DNA of 64,000 bases from Candidatus Abyssobacteria bacterium SURF_5 (lineage in GTDB: Bacteria > Abyssobacteria > SURF-5), in contig QZKU01000053.1 of assembly GCA_003598085.1 (NCBI GenBank), positions 1 through 64,000 of the forward strand, written 5' to 3'. A program made the position numbers and the translations under genes. Shown piece after piece: positions 9,013 to 18,584 of this stretch; within the stretch, counting starts at the first letter, position 1, and every line of letters starts with the position of its first letter. The notes beneath the pieces were generated by a model. It ran no database searches and had not been told where the DNA came from. It saw only the letters and a program-made list of their open reading frames with translations.

Positions 9013-11361
9013 TTACAGCTTTCGAGCTATCTCCTCGATCCGATAGCTCTCGATCGCGTCCCCGATCTTGATATCGTTAAAGTTCTCTAGACTGAGCCCG
9101 CATTCCGTGCCTGCCGCACACTTCTGGACCGAATCCTTGTACCGCTTGATGGAGATGATCCTGCCGTCCCAGACTACAACGCCGTCCCGGATCAGCCGCG
9201 CCCTCTGGTTGTTCACAAGCTCTCCATCGCTCACCCTGCAGCCGGCGACCATTCCGACCGTGCTGATCTTGAAGGTCTGTATCACTTCCGCGCGGCCCAC
9301 GAAGATCTCCTTGCGCTCCGGCTCCAGAAGGCCTTCCATGGCGGCGCGCACATCATCGATCACATCATAAATGACCCGGTAGAGGCGGTAATCCACGCCT
9401 TCTTTCTCGGCCAAATCGCGTGCCTTCGCGTCCGGTCTCACGTTAAAACCGATCAGAAGCGCGTTCGAAGCCGAGGCCAAAATAACGTCGGATTCATTGA
9501 TTCCACCGACACCTGCGTGAATGACGTTCAGCTTCACGTTCTCCGTGGGCAGTTTCTGCAGCGAATCCTGCAATGCGGTAACCGATCCCTGCACGTCGCC
9601 CTTGAGAACGATGTTCAATTCCTTGATCTCGCCGGCCTGAATTTGCTGGTACAGGTCCTCGAGAGTCACACGCTTTTGCCGAATCATTTCCTTCTGCCGC
9701 TGCTTCAAGGCGCGGGCATCGGCTATTTGGCGCGCTTTTTTCTCGTCTTCAAGGGCAATAAATGCGTCGCCTGCCTGCGGGACGCCCGCGAATCCAAGCA
9801 CTTCCACCGGCACGGACGGTCCGGCTTCGGGAAGAGGCTTTCCCTTGTCATCGATGAGTGCGCGAACCTTGCCGTATTGCGAGCCGGCGACGAACGCATC
9901 GCCCACGCGTAATGTACCCTCCTGAACCAGCAGGGTTGCAACCGCGCCGCGCCCGCGGTCGAGCTTGGCCTCAAGAACGATACCCCGAGCAGGCTTATCC
10001 GGATTCGCTTTCAGTTCCAGAAGCTCGGCTTCAAGCAAGAGCATCTCGAGAAGGTCATTCAAGCCTTCTCTTGACTTTGCGGATACGGGCACGGTAATCG
10101 TTTTCCCTCCCCAATCTTCGGGAAGCAGATCGATCTTTGCCAGTTGCTGTTTCACCCGATCGACGTTTGCCGTCGGCTTGTCAATCTTATTGATGGCGGC
10201 CACTATCGTGACGCCGGCCGCACGCGCATGATTGATCGCTTCAAGAGTCTGCGGCATGATTCCGTCATCGGCGGCAATTACCAGCACAACAACATCGGTC
10301 ACCTGGGCACCCTGCGCCCGCATCGCAGTAAAAGCCTCATGGCCGGGAGTATCCAGAAAAACCACGTGCCCCTTATCGAGCTTAACATCATAAGCGCCGA
10401 TGTGCTGGGTGATCCCGCCCGCTTCCTCTTCAATGACGTTTGTTCTGCGGATCGCATCGAGCAGTGCGGTCTTTCCATGATCGACGTGCCCCATAACCGT
10501 GACCACAGGCGCGCGCGGTTTCAATTTTTCCGGGGCCTCTTCCTCTTCGGCTTCCTCCAGCAGGTCTTCCGGCGACGTGGCGACCTGCACCTCATATCCA
10601 TGTTTCTCGGCCAGTTGCCGCACGATATCCAATTCGAGCGGCTGGTTCTTTGTCGCCATGATATTCATCTGCATCAGTTCAAGGATGAGCGCCGACGCCT
10701 TGACCTTGAAGATCCTGGCCAATTCATCAACGGTGATGACCTCATCGACGGTAATAACCGGCACGCGCGGTCCGCGCGCTTTTCTTCGCAGGAGTCGCTC
10801 AGAAGGCGGCGGCGGCTCGGGCGCCTTCTTCTCTTCGAGCTTCTTGAGCCGTTCCTTTTCGCGTTCCCGCCTGCGCTTGCGGCGGTCGCGCCGTTTCGTC
10901 CTCCATTCGATGCGTCTTTTCTCTTCCTGAAGGAGATCGGTTTCATCCTCGATAGCCGTTCCGCCAGCCGCTGTATCTTCGACAAGAGGCCCCTTCTCTT
11001 CAACAATCTCAGGGGGAGGCTCGGCAAGCGGCGTTTTGACCGGTGCGTCGGCAACGGCGGCCGCCACCCGGACAGGCGCTTCCTCAGGCTTTTCCTGCGG
11101 CGGGACCTTCACCTGCTCCTTTTCCGGGGAGACAAGCGGCCTCTCCTGCTCTTTCTTTTTTTTCGGTTTCGCTTTCTTCGCTTCGACCTTTTTCGCCGTT
11201 CTCAGGTGTCCAAGCTTCTTTTCGAGGAGCTTTACTTCTTTTTCTTCCAAAGTAGACATATGGGAAGTGATGGCAAAGCCGAGTTCCTGAAGCTTTGCCA
11301 TCAACTCTTTACTCGAGAGCCCCAGCTCTTTGGCAAGTTCGAAAACCCGCACTTTACTCAT
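9013..11361 (-). CDS. infB: translation initiation factor IF-2
   Basis: GTPase that places fMet-tRNA on the 30S subunit. The 782 residues contain an N-terminal IF2N helical module ([20 protein letters not shown]), a long charged Lys/Glu/Arg-rich linker (about 70-200), a second IF2N module, then the G domain with [12 protein letters not shown] (G1), [10 protein letters not shown] (G2), DTPGHEAF (G3) and NKID (G4). Domains II to IV follow, with the C-terminal tRNA-binding domain ending [20 protein letters not shown]. The start overlaps the end of nusA by 8 bp. Confidence 0.97.
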   Translation of the reverse strand: MSKVRVFELAKELGLSSKELMAKLQELGFAITSHMSTLEEKEVKLLEKKLGHLRTAKKVEAKKAKPKKKKEQERPLVSPEKEQVKVPPQEKPEEAPVRVAAAVADAPVKTPLAEPPPEIVEEKGPLVEDTAAGGTAIEDETDLLQEEKRRIEWRTKRRDRRKRRREREKERLKKLEEKKAPEPPPPSERLLRRKARGPRVPVITVDEVITVDELARIFKVKASALILELMQMNIMATKNQPLELDIVRQLAEKHGYEVQVATSPEDLLEEAEEEEAPEKLKPRAPVVTVMGHVDHGKTALLDAIRRTNVIEEEAGGITQHIGAYDVKLDKGHVVFLDTPGHEAFTAMRAQGAQVTDVVVLVIAADDGIMPQTLEAINHARAAGVTIVAAINKIDKPTANVDRVKQQLAKIDLLPEDWGGKTITVPVSAKSREGLNDLLEMLLLEAELLELKANPDKPARGIVLEAKLDRGRGAVATLLVQEGTLRVGDAFVAGSQYGKVRALIDDKGKPLPEAGPSVPVEVLGFAGVPQAGDAFIALEDEKKARQIADARALKQRQKEMIRQKRVTLEDLYQQIQAGEIKELNIVLKGDVQGSVTALQDSLQKLPTENVKLNVIHAGVGGINESDVILASASNALLIGFNVRPDAKARDLAEKEGVDYRLYRVIYDVIDDVRAAMEGLLEPERKEIFVGRAEVIQTFKISTVGMVAGCRVSDGELVNNQRARLIRDGVVVWDGRIISIKRYKDSVQKCAAGTECGLSLENFNDIKIGDAIESYRIEEIARKL

Positions 11362-12637
11362 TCAATATCTCCTCCCCATCATCTTGATTCGGCGACGCCA
11401 GGCGTGCCGCAGCGGACTCGATCAGGCGTTCCGCCGTTTTCCTGCCGATGCCGGGCAGTGCTGCAATATCCTCAATGGACGCATTGGCGATTTTGCGGCA
11501 ATTAAGGTAGCCGGCTTCCCGGAGAATTTGGGCGGTTTTCTCGCCAACACCGGGCAACTCCATCAGTTCGTCGATAATATCGCTCTCGAAGAGTGCGGTC
11601 TCTTCCTTCAACCGCTTCTCGTCGATAACATCAACCTTCCAGGCAGTCAGTTTCGAAGCCAGACGGGCATTCTGGCCCCGCTTCCCGATCGCAATGGATA
11701 ATTGATCCGTCGGAACGGTCACCAGAATGCTCTTGGTTTTCTCGTCTATGATTATATTGGATATGGTCGCCGGACTCAATGCATTGGCGACAAAAGTCTT
11801 GATATCCTCGCTCCATTTGATGACGTCGATCTTCTCGCCGCGCAATTCATCCACGATTGTCCGGACACGCATGCCTTTCATGCCGACGCACGCGCCGACG
11901 GCGTCCACGTTTGTATCATGAGAGACGACCGCTATCTTGCTCCGGTATCCGGGTTCTCGAGCGAGCGAACGGATTTCTACAATGCCGTCATACACCTCCG
12001 GCACTTCCATCTCGAAGAGATGACGCACCAGTTCCGGCGCGGCGCGCGAAAGGATGATCTGGGAGCCGCGCTCGCTCTCGGAGACTTCCTGAACGTGAAA
12101 CTTCATGCGCTGGCCGAACCGGTAAATATCGCGTGGTGACTGCTCTTTCGCAGGCAATACCCCCTCGGCTTTTCCAAGATCAACGATCACGCTTCCGTGA
12201 GCCTGCTTCTTTACTACCCCCGCTATGATGTCGCCCTCGCGCTTTTTGAATTCGGCAAAGATATTTTTTCGCTCCGCCTCTTTGAGCTTCTGGATAATCA
12301 CCTGCTTGGCCGTCTGGGCGGCTATCCTGCCGAAATTGCCGGGGGCGATTTCGATCCGCACAAAGTCGCCTACACCCGCCTTCGGATCGAGCGCGCGGGC
12401 GGCATCAAGAGTAACCTCGGTTTTGGGGTTTTCCACCCTTTCTACGACCTGCTTCTTCTGATAGACACGAAAATCCCACTTGTTCTCATCAAAATCAATT
12501 TCAATGAGACCGTAGTTCTCAAAACTTTTTTTGCTTGCCGTCTCTATAGCCGAGCGAATCGCTTCTATCAGCACTTTTCGGTCTATGTTGCGCTCACTCT
12601 GCAATTGCTCGAAAATCGGCAATAAGTCTACCTTCAT
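11354..12637 (-). CDS. nusA: transcription termination/antitermination factor NusA
   Basis: Binds RNA polymerase and nascent RNA. Domain order over 427 residues: N-terminal RNAP-binding domain (about 1-125), S1 domain (about 130-200; GDIIAGVVKKQAHGSVIVDLGKAEG), two KH domains (VGACVGMKGMRVRTIVDEL and IAIGKRGQNARLASKLTAWKV), and a short C-terminal helix-hairpin-helix part with two repeats (ELPGVGEKTAQIL and ALPGIGRKTAERLI). The repeated hairpins are the usual extra C-terminal extension of some lineages. It is 55 bp after rimP. Confidence 0.96.
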   Translation of the reverse strand: MKVDLLPIFEQLQSERNIDRKVLIEAIRSAIETASKKSFENYGLIEIDFDENKWDFRVYQKKQVVERVENPKTEVTLDAARALDPKAGVGDFVRIEIAPGNFGRIAAQTAKQVIIQKLKEAERKNIFAEFKKREGDIIAGVVKKQAHGSVIVDLGKAEGVLPAKEQSPRDIYRFGQRMKFHVQEVSESERGSQIILSRAAPELVRHLFEMEVPEVYDGIVEIRSLAREPGYRSKIAVVSHDTNVDAVGACVGMKGMRVRTIVDELRGEKIDVIKWSEDIKTFVANALSPATISNIIIDEKTKSILVTVPTDQLSIAIGKRGQNARLASKLTAWKVDVIDEKRLKEETALFESDIIDELMELPGVGEKTAQILREAGYLNCRKIANASIEDIAALPGIGRKTAERLIESAAARLASPNQDDGEEILNE

Positions 12638-12692
12638 TAAAGCCCCTCCCTTTATTCAGAGCTTTTCAGCAGGACGTACTTCCCCGGGTCTT

Positions 12693-13169
12693 TCACAGAA
12701 TCTGGAGATTGGCGCGCAGTATATTGCCGAACGCCACCCGTTGAGCCGGTTTGCCCGCATCCTCACTCACGACGACGTTCTCGCCTTCAACGCCCTCTAT
12801 GATGCCGGTGATTTTCCTGCGCCCGTTCTGAGGAGTACGCAGGTGGATTTTGACTTTGGCGCCGGCGAATTTCTCGAAATCGCTCTTCTTCCTGATGCGC
12901 CGATTGATTCCGGGCGAGGAAACTTCGAGAAAATAGCGCCCCTGAATAATATCCTCTACGTCGAGCAGGGAACTGATCAACCGGCTGGCTTGTTCGCAGT
13001 CATTGAGGGTGATCCCTCCTTCGGGCCTGTCAATAAACAGCCGGAGCGTCCCGCCGCCCGCGCTGCTGATAAACTCAAGATCCACAAGGAGATACCCCTC
13101 CGCCTCAAGTGCCGGTTCAACCACTTCGGCAACCCTTTCAACGGTCGATTCCATTGCCAAAACATCCAA
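12693..13169 (-). CDS. rimP: ribosome maturation factor RimP
   Basis: Early assembly factor for the 30S subunit, 158 residues. Family marks are YLLVDLEF, the LRLFIDRPEGGITLNDCEQASR segment and YFLEVSSPGINRRIRKKSDFEKFAG. It is the first gene of the long minus-strand operon. A second possible start five codons in (MESTVERVAEV) cannot be excluded. A leader hairpin and a candidate promoter precede it. Confidence 0.94.
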   Translation of the reverse strand: MDVLAMESTVERVAEVVEPALEAEGYLLVDLEFISSAGGGTLRLFIDRPEGGITLNDCEQASRLISSLLDVEDIIQGRYFLEVSSPGINRRIRKKSDFEKFAGAKVKIHLRTPQNGRRKITGIIEGVEGENVVVSEDAGKPAQRVAFGNILRANLQIL

Positions 13170-13260
13170 CCCCGGAGTCTCTATAACAAAGGCGGCACCC
13201 GCCGCCTCCGAATACTTGTCCGCTAAACTTGTTTGAACGAGCCGTCCCCATCAATGCAAA

Positions 13261-13281
13261 AGAGTGGGACGAACCCACTCT
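13261..13281 (-). promoter_or_regulatory. leader hairpin upstream of rimP
   Basis: A perfect 8-bp stem, AGAGTGGG/CCCACTCT, with a 5-nt loop, is followed on the minus strand by TTTTGCATT. It lies about 92 bp upstream of the rimP start inside the expected transcript. It looks like a short attenuator or RNA element; the T tract is only four bases. Confidence 0.5.
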
Positions 13282-13302
13282 CACGTACCGCGGCTCTTAT
13301 TC

Positions 13303-13332
13303 AGTATACTACAGTTCTTCGACAAAATGCAA
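13303..13332 (-). promoter_or_regulatory. candidate promoter of the rimP-nusA-infB operon
   Basis: Minus-strand TATACT (13303-13308) and a weak -35 TTGCAT (13327-13332) with 18-bp spacing. It would start transcription upstream of the leader hairpin. The -10 is good, the -35 poor. Confidence 0.4.
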
Positions 13333-13383
13333 ATCCCGCCAGAATCCGCGAAAAAGCAAAAAAATTGCGCCGGAAATCCTTTT

Positions 13384-13412
13384 TTGTCTATTTTCGCACC
13401 TCGTGCTATAAT
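13384..13412 (+). promoter_or_regulatory. promoter of cysK
   Basis: TTGTCT (13384-13389), 17-bp spacer, TATAAT (13407-13412), with TGC immediately before the -10 (extended -10). It lies 60 bp upstream of the cysK ATG and is divergent from the rimP promoter. Confidence 0.75.
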
Positions 13413-13472
13413 AGATTCTTGTTTCAAAATTTTCCGGAAGATTTAGCTGGACGAGGGGGGCAATCTTGAAGT

Positions 13473-14402
13473 ATGGGAGTCTATGAAAACATCTTGGAAA
13501 CAATCGGAGCAACGCCGCTTGTAAAGATCCGAAAGGTAGTAAAAAACACTAAAGCGATCCTTTACGTCAAATTGGAAGGACAGAATCCGGGCGGGTCGGT
13601 CAAAGATCGTATAGCGCTCAGCATGGTCGAGGCGGCAGAGAAGGATGGATCTTTGACAAAGGAAAAGATCATCCTCGAACCGACCAGCGGCAACACAGGC
13701 ATCGGACTGGCAATGGTCGCTCTGGTGAAAGGTTATCGGCTTCATGTCACCATGTCTGCCGCCATGAGCGAAGAACGCAAGAAAACGCTTCTTGCGCTTG
13801 GAGCCACGCTGATTTTGACAGATCCGGGCAAGGGCACCGACGGCGCGATTCTGAAAGCGCAAGAACTCCTGAAAGAGAATCCGGATAAATACTGGCAGCC
13901 AAATCAATTCAATAATCCCGCCAACCCTGAGATTCATTATCGGACCACAGCCGAAGAAATCTGGCGCGACCTGAGCGGTAACGTCGATGTCTTCGTTGCC
14001 GGGCTGGGCACATCGGGTACTCTCATGGGTACGGGCAAGCGCCTGCGCGAGTTGAACCCAAAGATAAGGATCGTGGCAGTTGAACCGGTATTGGGCCACA
14101 AAATTCAGGGTTTAAAAAACATGAAGGAAGCTATCGTCCCCGGCATCTATTCAGAGGACGGATGGGACGAGAAGGTAACGGTGGACGATGTTACCTGCCA
14201 CATCTATACCCGGAGATTATCGCGCGAAGAAGGCATTTTTGCGGGAATGAGCGCCGGAGCCGCGTTTTATGCCGCGGTTCAGATAACAGAACAACGGGAA
14301 AGCGGAAATGTTGTCTGCATTATTCCCGATCGAGGCGATAAATACCTCAGCACCGCCCTCTTCACCAAGGAGGACGTCGGCCGAATCATTCAGGCTTATT
14401 GA
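13473..14402 (+). CDS. cysK: cysteine synthase A (O-acetylserine sulfhydrylase)
   Basis: PLP enzyme of 309 residues making cysteine from O-acetylserine and sulfide. The N-terminus GVYENILETIGATPLVKI, the PLP lysine in GGSVKDRIALSM, the PTSGNTGIGLAMV substrate loop, and the C-terminal GMSAGAAFYAA region are all family-typical. It has its own extended -10 promoter, and a GT9 glycosyltransferase follows after 21 bp. CysM or cystathionine beta-synthase-like activity is a less likely alternative. Confidence 0.93.
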   Translation: MGVYENILETIGATPLVKIRKVVKNTKAILYVKLEGQNPGGSVKDRIALSMVEAAEKDGSLTKEKIILEPTSGNTGIGLAMVALVKGYRLHVTMSAAMSEERKKTLLALGATLILTDPGKGTDGAILKAQELLKENPDKYWQPNQFNNPANPEIHYRTTAEEIWRDLSGNVDVFVAGLGTSGTLMGTGKRLRELNPKIRIVAVEPVLGHKIQGLKNMKEAIVPGIYSEDGWDEKVTVDDVTCHIYTRRLSREEGIFAGMSAGAAFYAAVQITEQRESGNVVCIIPDRGDKYLSTALFTKEDVGRIIQAY

Positions 14403-14423
14403 ACCCCGCACGTCTCTTCGGAA

Positions 14424-15452
14424 ATGGACCGCATCCTTGTCATACATAGAGGATCGCTGGGCGATTTTCTCCTGCTGACGCCGGCGCTCGCGCTGATGAA
14501 AAACAGAGCTCGCGGCTGCAAGATCGAGGCGCTCGGCCGCCCCGAGATTCACACTCTGGTGGTTCCAAAGCTCATAAAGGCTACTTATTCCGCAGAGCGC
14601 GCGCTTTTTCTTCCCGTTCTTGAAAATCTTGAGGGCATCCCTCCGGAAGCTGCAGCTTTTTTCCAGCAGTTTGAAGCAGTACTTGCTTTCGTCAGCGACC
14701 CTGCCGGGAATCTTGAGCGAAATCTGCGGCGAATATGCGTCAGGCATGTGCTCGTCCGCCCGCCTTTCCCGCCGGAGAACGAGCGCATGCATGTCGCTCT
14801 CTATTTGCTCAATGAGGTCTCATCTTTTCTCGGACAACAAACATTGGGCGAAAGTTCCGGCAATATTCCGCACGTGTCCGAAGACATTTTTGCAATTACC
14901 GAGCCCGAGCTTCAAGAAGCGGATTCAAGACTTGGACGACTTGGGTCACCGCCGGTTGCGCTTCATCCCGGCAGCGGCAGTAATCAAAAATGCTGGTCCA
15001 TACAGCAATTTGGCGCGTGTGCGCGACGCCTGGCCAGGAACGGCCGAAACATGGTTTGGATCCTTGGGCCGGCCGACCAGCGGCTGAAGCTAACCGCGAC
15101 GGCTCTGGCGAAAGAGACGAATTCGCCGATTGCCGATTCGCTCCCGATCAGGCAGGTAGCGGCTTTGCTTTCCAGATGCGGCGCATATGTGGGCAATGAT
15201 TCCGGGGTGACTCATTTGGCGGCGCTGTCCGGCGTTCCAACAGTCGCAGTCTTCGGGCCGACCGATCCGGCGGTGTGGGGGCCGGTGGGGCCGAACGTCC
15301 GGATCATTCAAGCTGTCCCCCAATGCGGCCCGTGCACGCGTGCGAGCATGAACCGATGCAGCCGAAGGATTTGCTTCGAAACGCTGAGCGCGAATACGGT
15401 GGAAAAGGAACTGAAAAAATGCTACCGGCGCAAGGACTCGCTTACTTCTTGA
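14424..15452 (+). CDS. glycosyltransferase family 9 (ADP-heptose:LPS heptosyltransferase-like)
   Basis: 342 residues in the two-lobed GT-B pattern of family 9, which adds heptose or related sugars to lipopolysaccharide cores at the inner face of the inner membrane. N-terminal MDRILVIHRGSLGDFLLLTPAL is the classic family start; the C-terminal lobe has VALHPGSGSNQKCWS and GNDSGVTHLAALSGVPTVAVFGPTDPAVWGP. The acceptor cannot be told from sequence. It is probably co-transcribed with cysK. Its stop overlaps the stop of the convergent DUF2905 gene by 11 bp. Confidence 0.9.
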   Translation: MDRILVIHRGSLGDFLLLTPALALMKNRARGCKIEALGRPEIHTLVVPKLIKATYSAERALFLPVLENLEGIPPEAAAFFQQFEAVLAFVSDPAGNLERNLRRICVRHVLVRPPFPPENERMHVALYLLNEVSSFLGQQTLGESSGNIPHVSEDIFAITEPELQEADSRLGRLGSPPVALHPGSGSNQKCWSIQQFGACARRLARNGRNMVWILGPADQRLKLTATALAKETNSPIADSLPIRQVAALLSRCGAYVGNDSGVTHLAALSGVPTVAVFGPTDPAVWGPVGPNVRIIQAVPQCGPCTRASMNRCSRRICFETLSANTVEKELKKCYRRKDSLTS

Positions 15453-15684
15453 AGAAAGCAACCAGGTTCAGGATCACTGTGAGCAGGATGCTCAGGATAA
15501 TGCTGATGAGGATGGAAGTGGCGATGGGGAAATCGATCCGGTAGTTTTTACCCCTGATTTGGATGTCGCCGGGCAGCTTGCCGAGCCATGGTATCTTCGG
15601 CGCAATAAAGATAAGCACACCTATAACAAAGATGATCAGGCCGAAGATCATCAGGGATTTTGCTACGACTGATCGCGGTTCCAT
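15442..15684 (-). CDS. DUF2905 family small membrane protein
   Basis: An 80-residue protein starting at MEPRSVVAKSLMIFGL; the upstream frame to 15804 overlaps the monophosphatase gene and is not family-like. Two membrane helices flank the hallmark WLGKLPGDIQIRGKNYRIDFPI segment of DUF2905. Function is unknown. DUF2905 genes are often found near DNA repair and tRNA modification genes (ruv, queA) in other bacteria; here such genes lie several kb away. Confidence 0.85.
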   Translation of the reverse strand: MEPRSVVAKSLMIFGLIIFVIGVLIFIAPKIPWLGKLPGDIQIRGKNYRIDFPIATSILISIILSILLTVILNLVAFFKK

Positions 15685-15704
15685 CTTTTTGTGGAGTTGC
15701 GGAA

Positions 15705-16655
15705 TTACCGAAAGGAGTCCACATCGGGTCGAAATGACGCCATGCGCTCCTCTATATAGTCCAACAGCTTTTCGTACAGCTCCATATTGGCGGCGGCAAC
15801 GCATGAGCGCAAATTTTCCGGCGACGCATCGAATATCTTCATGTCGTCGAGAGGCCGGCCGTACGCGTCACTGATGATGATTCCCGCCTGCTTTGCAATG
15901 AGATGGGCGGCGGCGATATCGTACGAACTGAATCCCGTGAGTCTGCCGCCGGCGATTCTGCGAAACAGGAATTCTGTCTGCGGGAAATCACGAGCGATTC
16001 GATTCGCGATGTCCAGATACGCGTCAAGCTGACCGGTCAAAATCCTGCTGATCGAGTAGCACGTGCTGTTGCATGAAAAAAACCCGCCTTTGACCGAACA
16101 GGAGTCGATCAGGTCGGCCGTCAATCCGAAAATAAGCGAGGCGGGCCGGCCGGGAACGGTCAAGCTCCACCTGAGCAGATCGAAGCTGGTTATGCTCGAA
16201 AGCACAGGCTTTTTCGGATTTCCATCAGCCAGAATCTCTGCTGACTGCCCTTTCTCCGCATAAAAGATATTTTCGCCGACAATCTCCCGCAACAGCCCGC
16301 AGGAGACATCGGCAAGCGTCACGTCGTCCCGGTACGGAGCAATTGCCAGCGAAACCATGCAGCCTTCGAAGCCGCTTTTGGCGTTGCGGCTGCCGTCGAT
16401 GGGATCAACGATCAAGAGCCACTCCGGCTTGGCCGAGCGCGGCAAAACCAGTCCCTTGTCTTCTGAGAAGCACGCGATCCGCAAATGGGACTCTTGCAGA
16501 AACTCCAGCAGGCGATCCTCAGCGACCTCATCGACCCTGAACGTCGCGTCGCCGCTGTGCGCTCGACCGACTACCTCGCCTCCCCGCGCCTCGAGCACCC
16601 AGGGACGGACCGACTCCCGAATGGACTCCGACAATTGAAAGAGTAATTTTTTCAT
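15705..16655 (-). CDS. inositol monophosphatase family phosphatase
   Basis: Mg-dependent phosphatase of the IMPase/FBPase superfamily, 316 residues. Metal-site motifs are CFSEDKG (Glu/Asp), LLIVDPIDGSRN at about 98-109, and a C-terminal YDIAAAHLIAKQAG. The usual WDxAA box reads YDIAA. Substrate could be inositol phosphate, fructose 1,6-bisphosphate or PAP and cannot be resolved. It sits 32 bp after thiL on the same strand. Confidence 0.85.
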   Translation of the reverse strand: MKKLLFQLSESIRESVRPWVLEARGGEVVGRAHSGDATFRVDEVAEDRLLEFLQESHLRIACFSEDKGLVLPRSAKPEWLLIVDPIDGSRNAKSGFEGCMVSLAIAPYRDDVTLADVSCGLLREIVGENIFYAEKGQSAEILADGNPKKPVLSSITSFDLLRWSLTVPGRPASLIFGLTADLIDSCSVKGGFFSCNSTCYSISRILTGQLDAYLDIANRIARDFPQTEFLFRRIAGGRLTGFSSYDIAAAHLIAKQAGIIISDAYGRPLDDMKIFDASPENLRSCVAAANMELYEKLLDYIEERMASFRPDVDSFR

Positions 16656-16687
16656 GCGATTTCGGGCCCTTCAAAATCGTATCCGGC

Positions 16688-17722
16688 TCACAGGCCCGGC
16701 TTGCTGTGCCGCGGGCCAAAATGATCGAACGAGAGCGCCGTCAATGGACGCTCCTGATTGTCAGCAGAGACAAGACGAATGACCCCGGCAGCACCGTCTA
16801 TTTCACCGATATGAGAAAGGGGGACATCAAATTCATCATACCACTGCTTGCGAAGCCGGTCGAGCTCATTGGGATCGAGCGTGAACAGCAGCTCGTAATC
16901 TTCTCCGCCGGACAGAGCGAACTGGAGCGGGTCGAATGCGGCGGCGCGGCACATCTGCTCGAGGGACTGAGACAGCGGGATTTTATCACTCCAGATTCGG
17001 GCGCCGACTCCGCTCATCTCGCAGATGTGCCGGAGGTCGCCGGCCAGCCCGTCACTGACATCAATCATGGAATGCAACTCGAAATGCTGCGCGAGAAACA
17101 ATCCTTCACGCGAACGCGGCTCCGGCGCCAGATGCGCCTCCACCAGGTGGCTGCGCCGCTCGGTGTCGCACTCGGAAATGTTGCCGTTCAGCAGCTCGAG
17201 CCCGGCCGCCGAATCGCCCAAGGCGCCGGTAACAACGATGGCGTCACCTGCTTTTGCGCCGGACCGAAGAATATATTTTCCGTGCGGGCACTCACCTATC
17301 ATGGCAATGTCGATGACCACTTTGTCTGGGGACCGCACCGTATCGCCGCCAAGCACCGCGACATGATAGTCTCGGCAAATCGAGCGGATGCCGATATAAA
17401 CATCCTGTGCGAATTCAACCGGCGTGGCCGAGGGCAGTGCGATCGATGTCAACGCAAAGAGCGGCTTCCCGCCCATGGCAGCGATGTCGCTCAGACTGCT
17501 GGCTATCGACTTGCATCCAATGAAGAAGCCGGAAGCCCATTTCCGGGAGAAATGAACGTCCTCGACCAGCATGTCGCAGGTCGAGAGGATATAGTTGCCT
17601 TTGGTAATCTCGTAGACAGAACAATCGTCGCCGACACCGACAATCGTTCGCTCATCGTAAACCGAGTCGCTGGTAAGAAGCCGGATCAGCTCGAATTCGC
17701 CTATCCCGCCTACCTGTTTCAC
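16688..17722 (-). CDS. thiL: thiamine-monophosphate kinase
   Basis: Converts thiamine monophosphate to the diphosphate. The start is a GTG at 17720-17722 giving MKQVGGIGEFELIRLL (344 residues), preceded by GGGAGAGAAAGTGAC as ribosome binding site; the longer frame upstream is a shadow of the DUF1318 gene. Family marks are VGVGDDCSVYEI, LVEDVHFSRKW, SLSDIAAMGGKPLFAL, GGDTVRSP and SGGEDYELLF. The upstream DUF1318 stop is 1 bp from this start, so the two are coupled. Confidence 0.92.
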   Translation of the reverse strand: MKQVGGIGEFELIRLLTSDSVYDERTIVGVGDDCSVYEITKGNYILSTCDMLVEDVHFSRKWASGFFIGCKSIASSLSDIAAMGGKPLFALTSIALPSATPVEFAQDVYIGIRSICRDYHVAVLGGDTVRSPDKVVIDIAMIGECPHGKYILRSGAKAGDAIVVTGALGDSAAGLELLNGNISECDTERRSHLVEAHLAPEPRSREGLFLAQHFELHSMIDVSDGLAGDLRHICEMSGVGARIWSDKIPLSQSLEQMCRAAAFDPLQFALSGGEDYELLFTLDPNELDRLRKQWYDEFDVPLSHIGEIDGAAGVIRLVSADNQERPLTALSFDHFGPRHSKPGL

Positions 17723-17723
17723 G

Positions 17724-18368
17724 TCACTTTCTCTCCCAGCCGCCGGCCGCCGCCTCGAGCGGCGTTCCCGCCCATGCCTTTCGACGAATCTGCTCCGCGA
17801 ATATCTCCTCAATGCCGACCAGACTTGAATCGCGCAGATGGAGCGCCTCGATGAACTCCTTATAGATGCTGCGCCGATCGCGATTCTCGAGCAGAATGAT
17901 GTAAGAAATGCGGTCTCGTTCGCGTCCCCCGCCCGAACACGACTTCGCCTTCATATTCTCCAGATATCCCCTGCGGCCTTCGCCGAGGCACCCCCTTTGC
18001 TGAAACTCATAGACCGCCGGCCGACGCAATATTCTACCCCGTATGGCCGAGAGCATCACCTCTGTGTCCGCATGAAGTTGGGCCAGCGCCGGTACTTTCT
18101 GCCTTATCTCTTCGTCCCCGATTAGAAGCTCGATCGGCTTGAATTCACCGACAACTTCCCCCGTGTCCTCGTTGATCTGATAGTCAGTCACGGCTGCGGG
18201 TTTGGCTGAATCGATATACAGGACAGCTTCCTCTATTTGTCCGGCCACAAGAGCGATCTGCTCCTCGGGGATCTGAGCATCGGTCTGGGCAAAAAGACCG
18301 TTTGCACAGGAGGTAAGCGAGACGAACGGAAACAAAAGCATCACGAACTTGATTTTCAAATATGCCAT
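17724..18368 (-). CDS. DUF1318 (YdbL-like) putative lipoprotein
   Basis: 214 residues from MAYLKIKFVMLLFPFV, preceded by a good GGAGAAGGAA site. A signal peptide ends in LTSC, a lipobox, so the mature protein is likely lipid-anchored. The C-terminal half (about 120-214) has the YdbL pattern GCLGEGRRGYLENM, then ENRDRRSIYKEFIEAL and a final GGWERK. In enterobacteria YdbL is encoded with YdbH and YnbE, which act in envelope phospholipid transport; neither partner is visible here. Function in this organism is inferred only. Confidence 0.7.
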   Translation of the reverse strand: MAYLKIKFVMLLFPFVSLTSCANGLFAQTDAQIPEEQIALVAGQIEEAVLYIDSAKPAAVTDYQINEDTGEVVGEFKPIELLIGDEEIRQKVPALAQLHADTEVMLSAIRGRILRRPAVYEFQQRGCLGEGRRGYLENMKAKSCSGGGRERDRISYIILLENRDRRSIYKEFIEALHLRDSSLVGIEEIFAEQIRRKAWAGTPLEAAAGGWERK

Positions 18369-18423
18369 TTCCTTCTCCTGCCGGGAAGCGATAACATTTA
18401 TTCGCATCCCTCAGCATGCGACC

Positions 18424-18451
18424 ATTTTAAATGTAAGTTATTCTATATCAA
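18424..18451 (-). promoter_or_regulatory. promoter of the DUF1318-thiL genes
   Basis: Minus-strand TTGATA (18446-18451), 16-bp spacer, TAAAAT (18424-18429), about 56 bp upstream of the lipoprotein start. Confidence 0.55.
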
Positions 18452-18484
18452 CGACTTAAAAAACATTTCTCTATCCATTTTTTC

Positions 18485-18513
18485 TTGACGTGCTTGGCTC
18501 CGAATGCTAAAAT
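18485..18513 (+). promoter_or_regulatory. promoter of the 31-residue membrane peptide gene
   Basis: TTGACG (18485-18490), 17-bp spacer, TAAAAT (18508-18513) with TGC just before the -10. The next start codon downstream on this strand with a good ribosome binding site is at 18585. Confidence 0.65.
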
Positions 18514-18584
18514 TAAAGAGGAAAAAGTGGATTGCGGTGGAGTGTACGGATGCAAACACTAGAGATGGAGAAGGAGGCGCCGGC

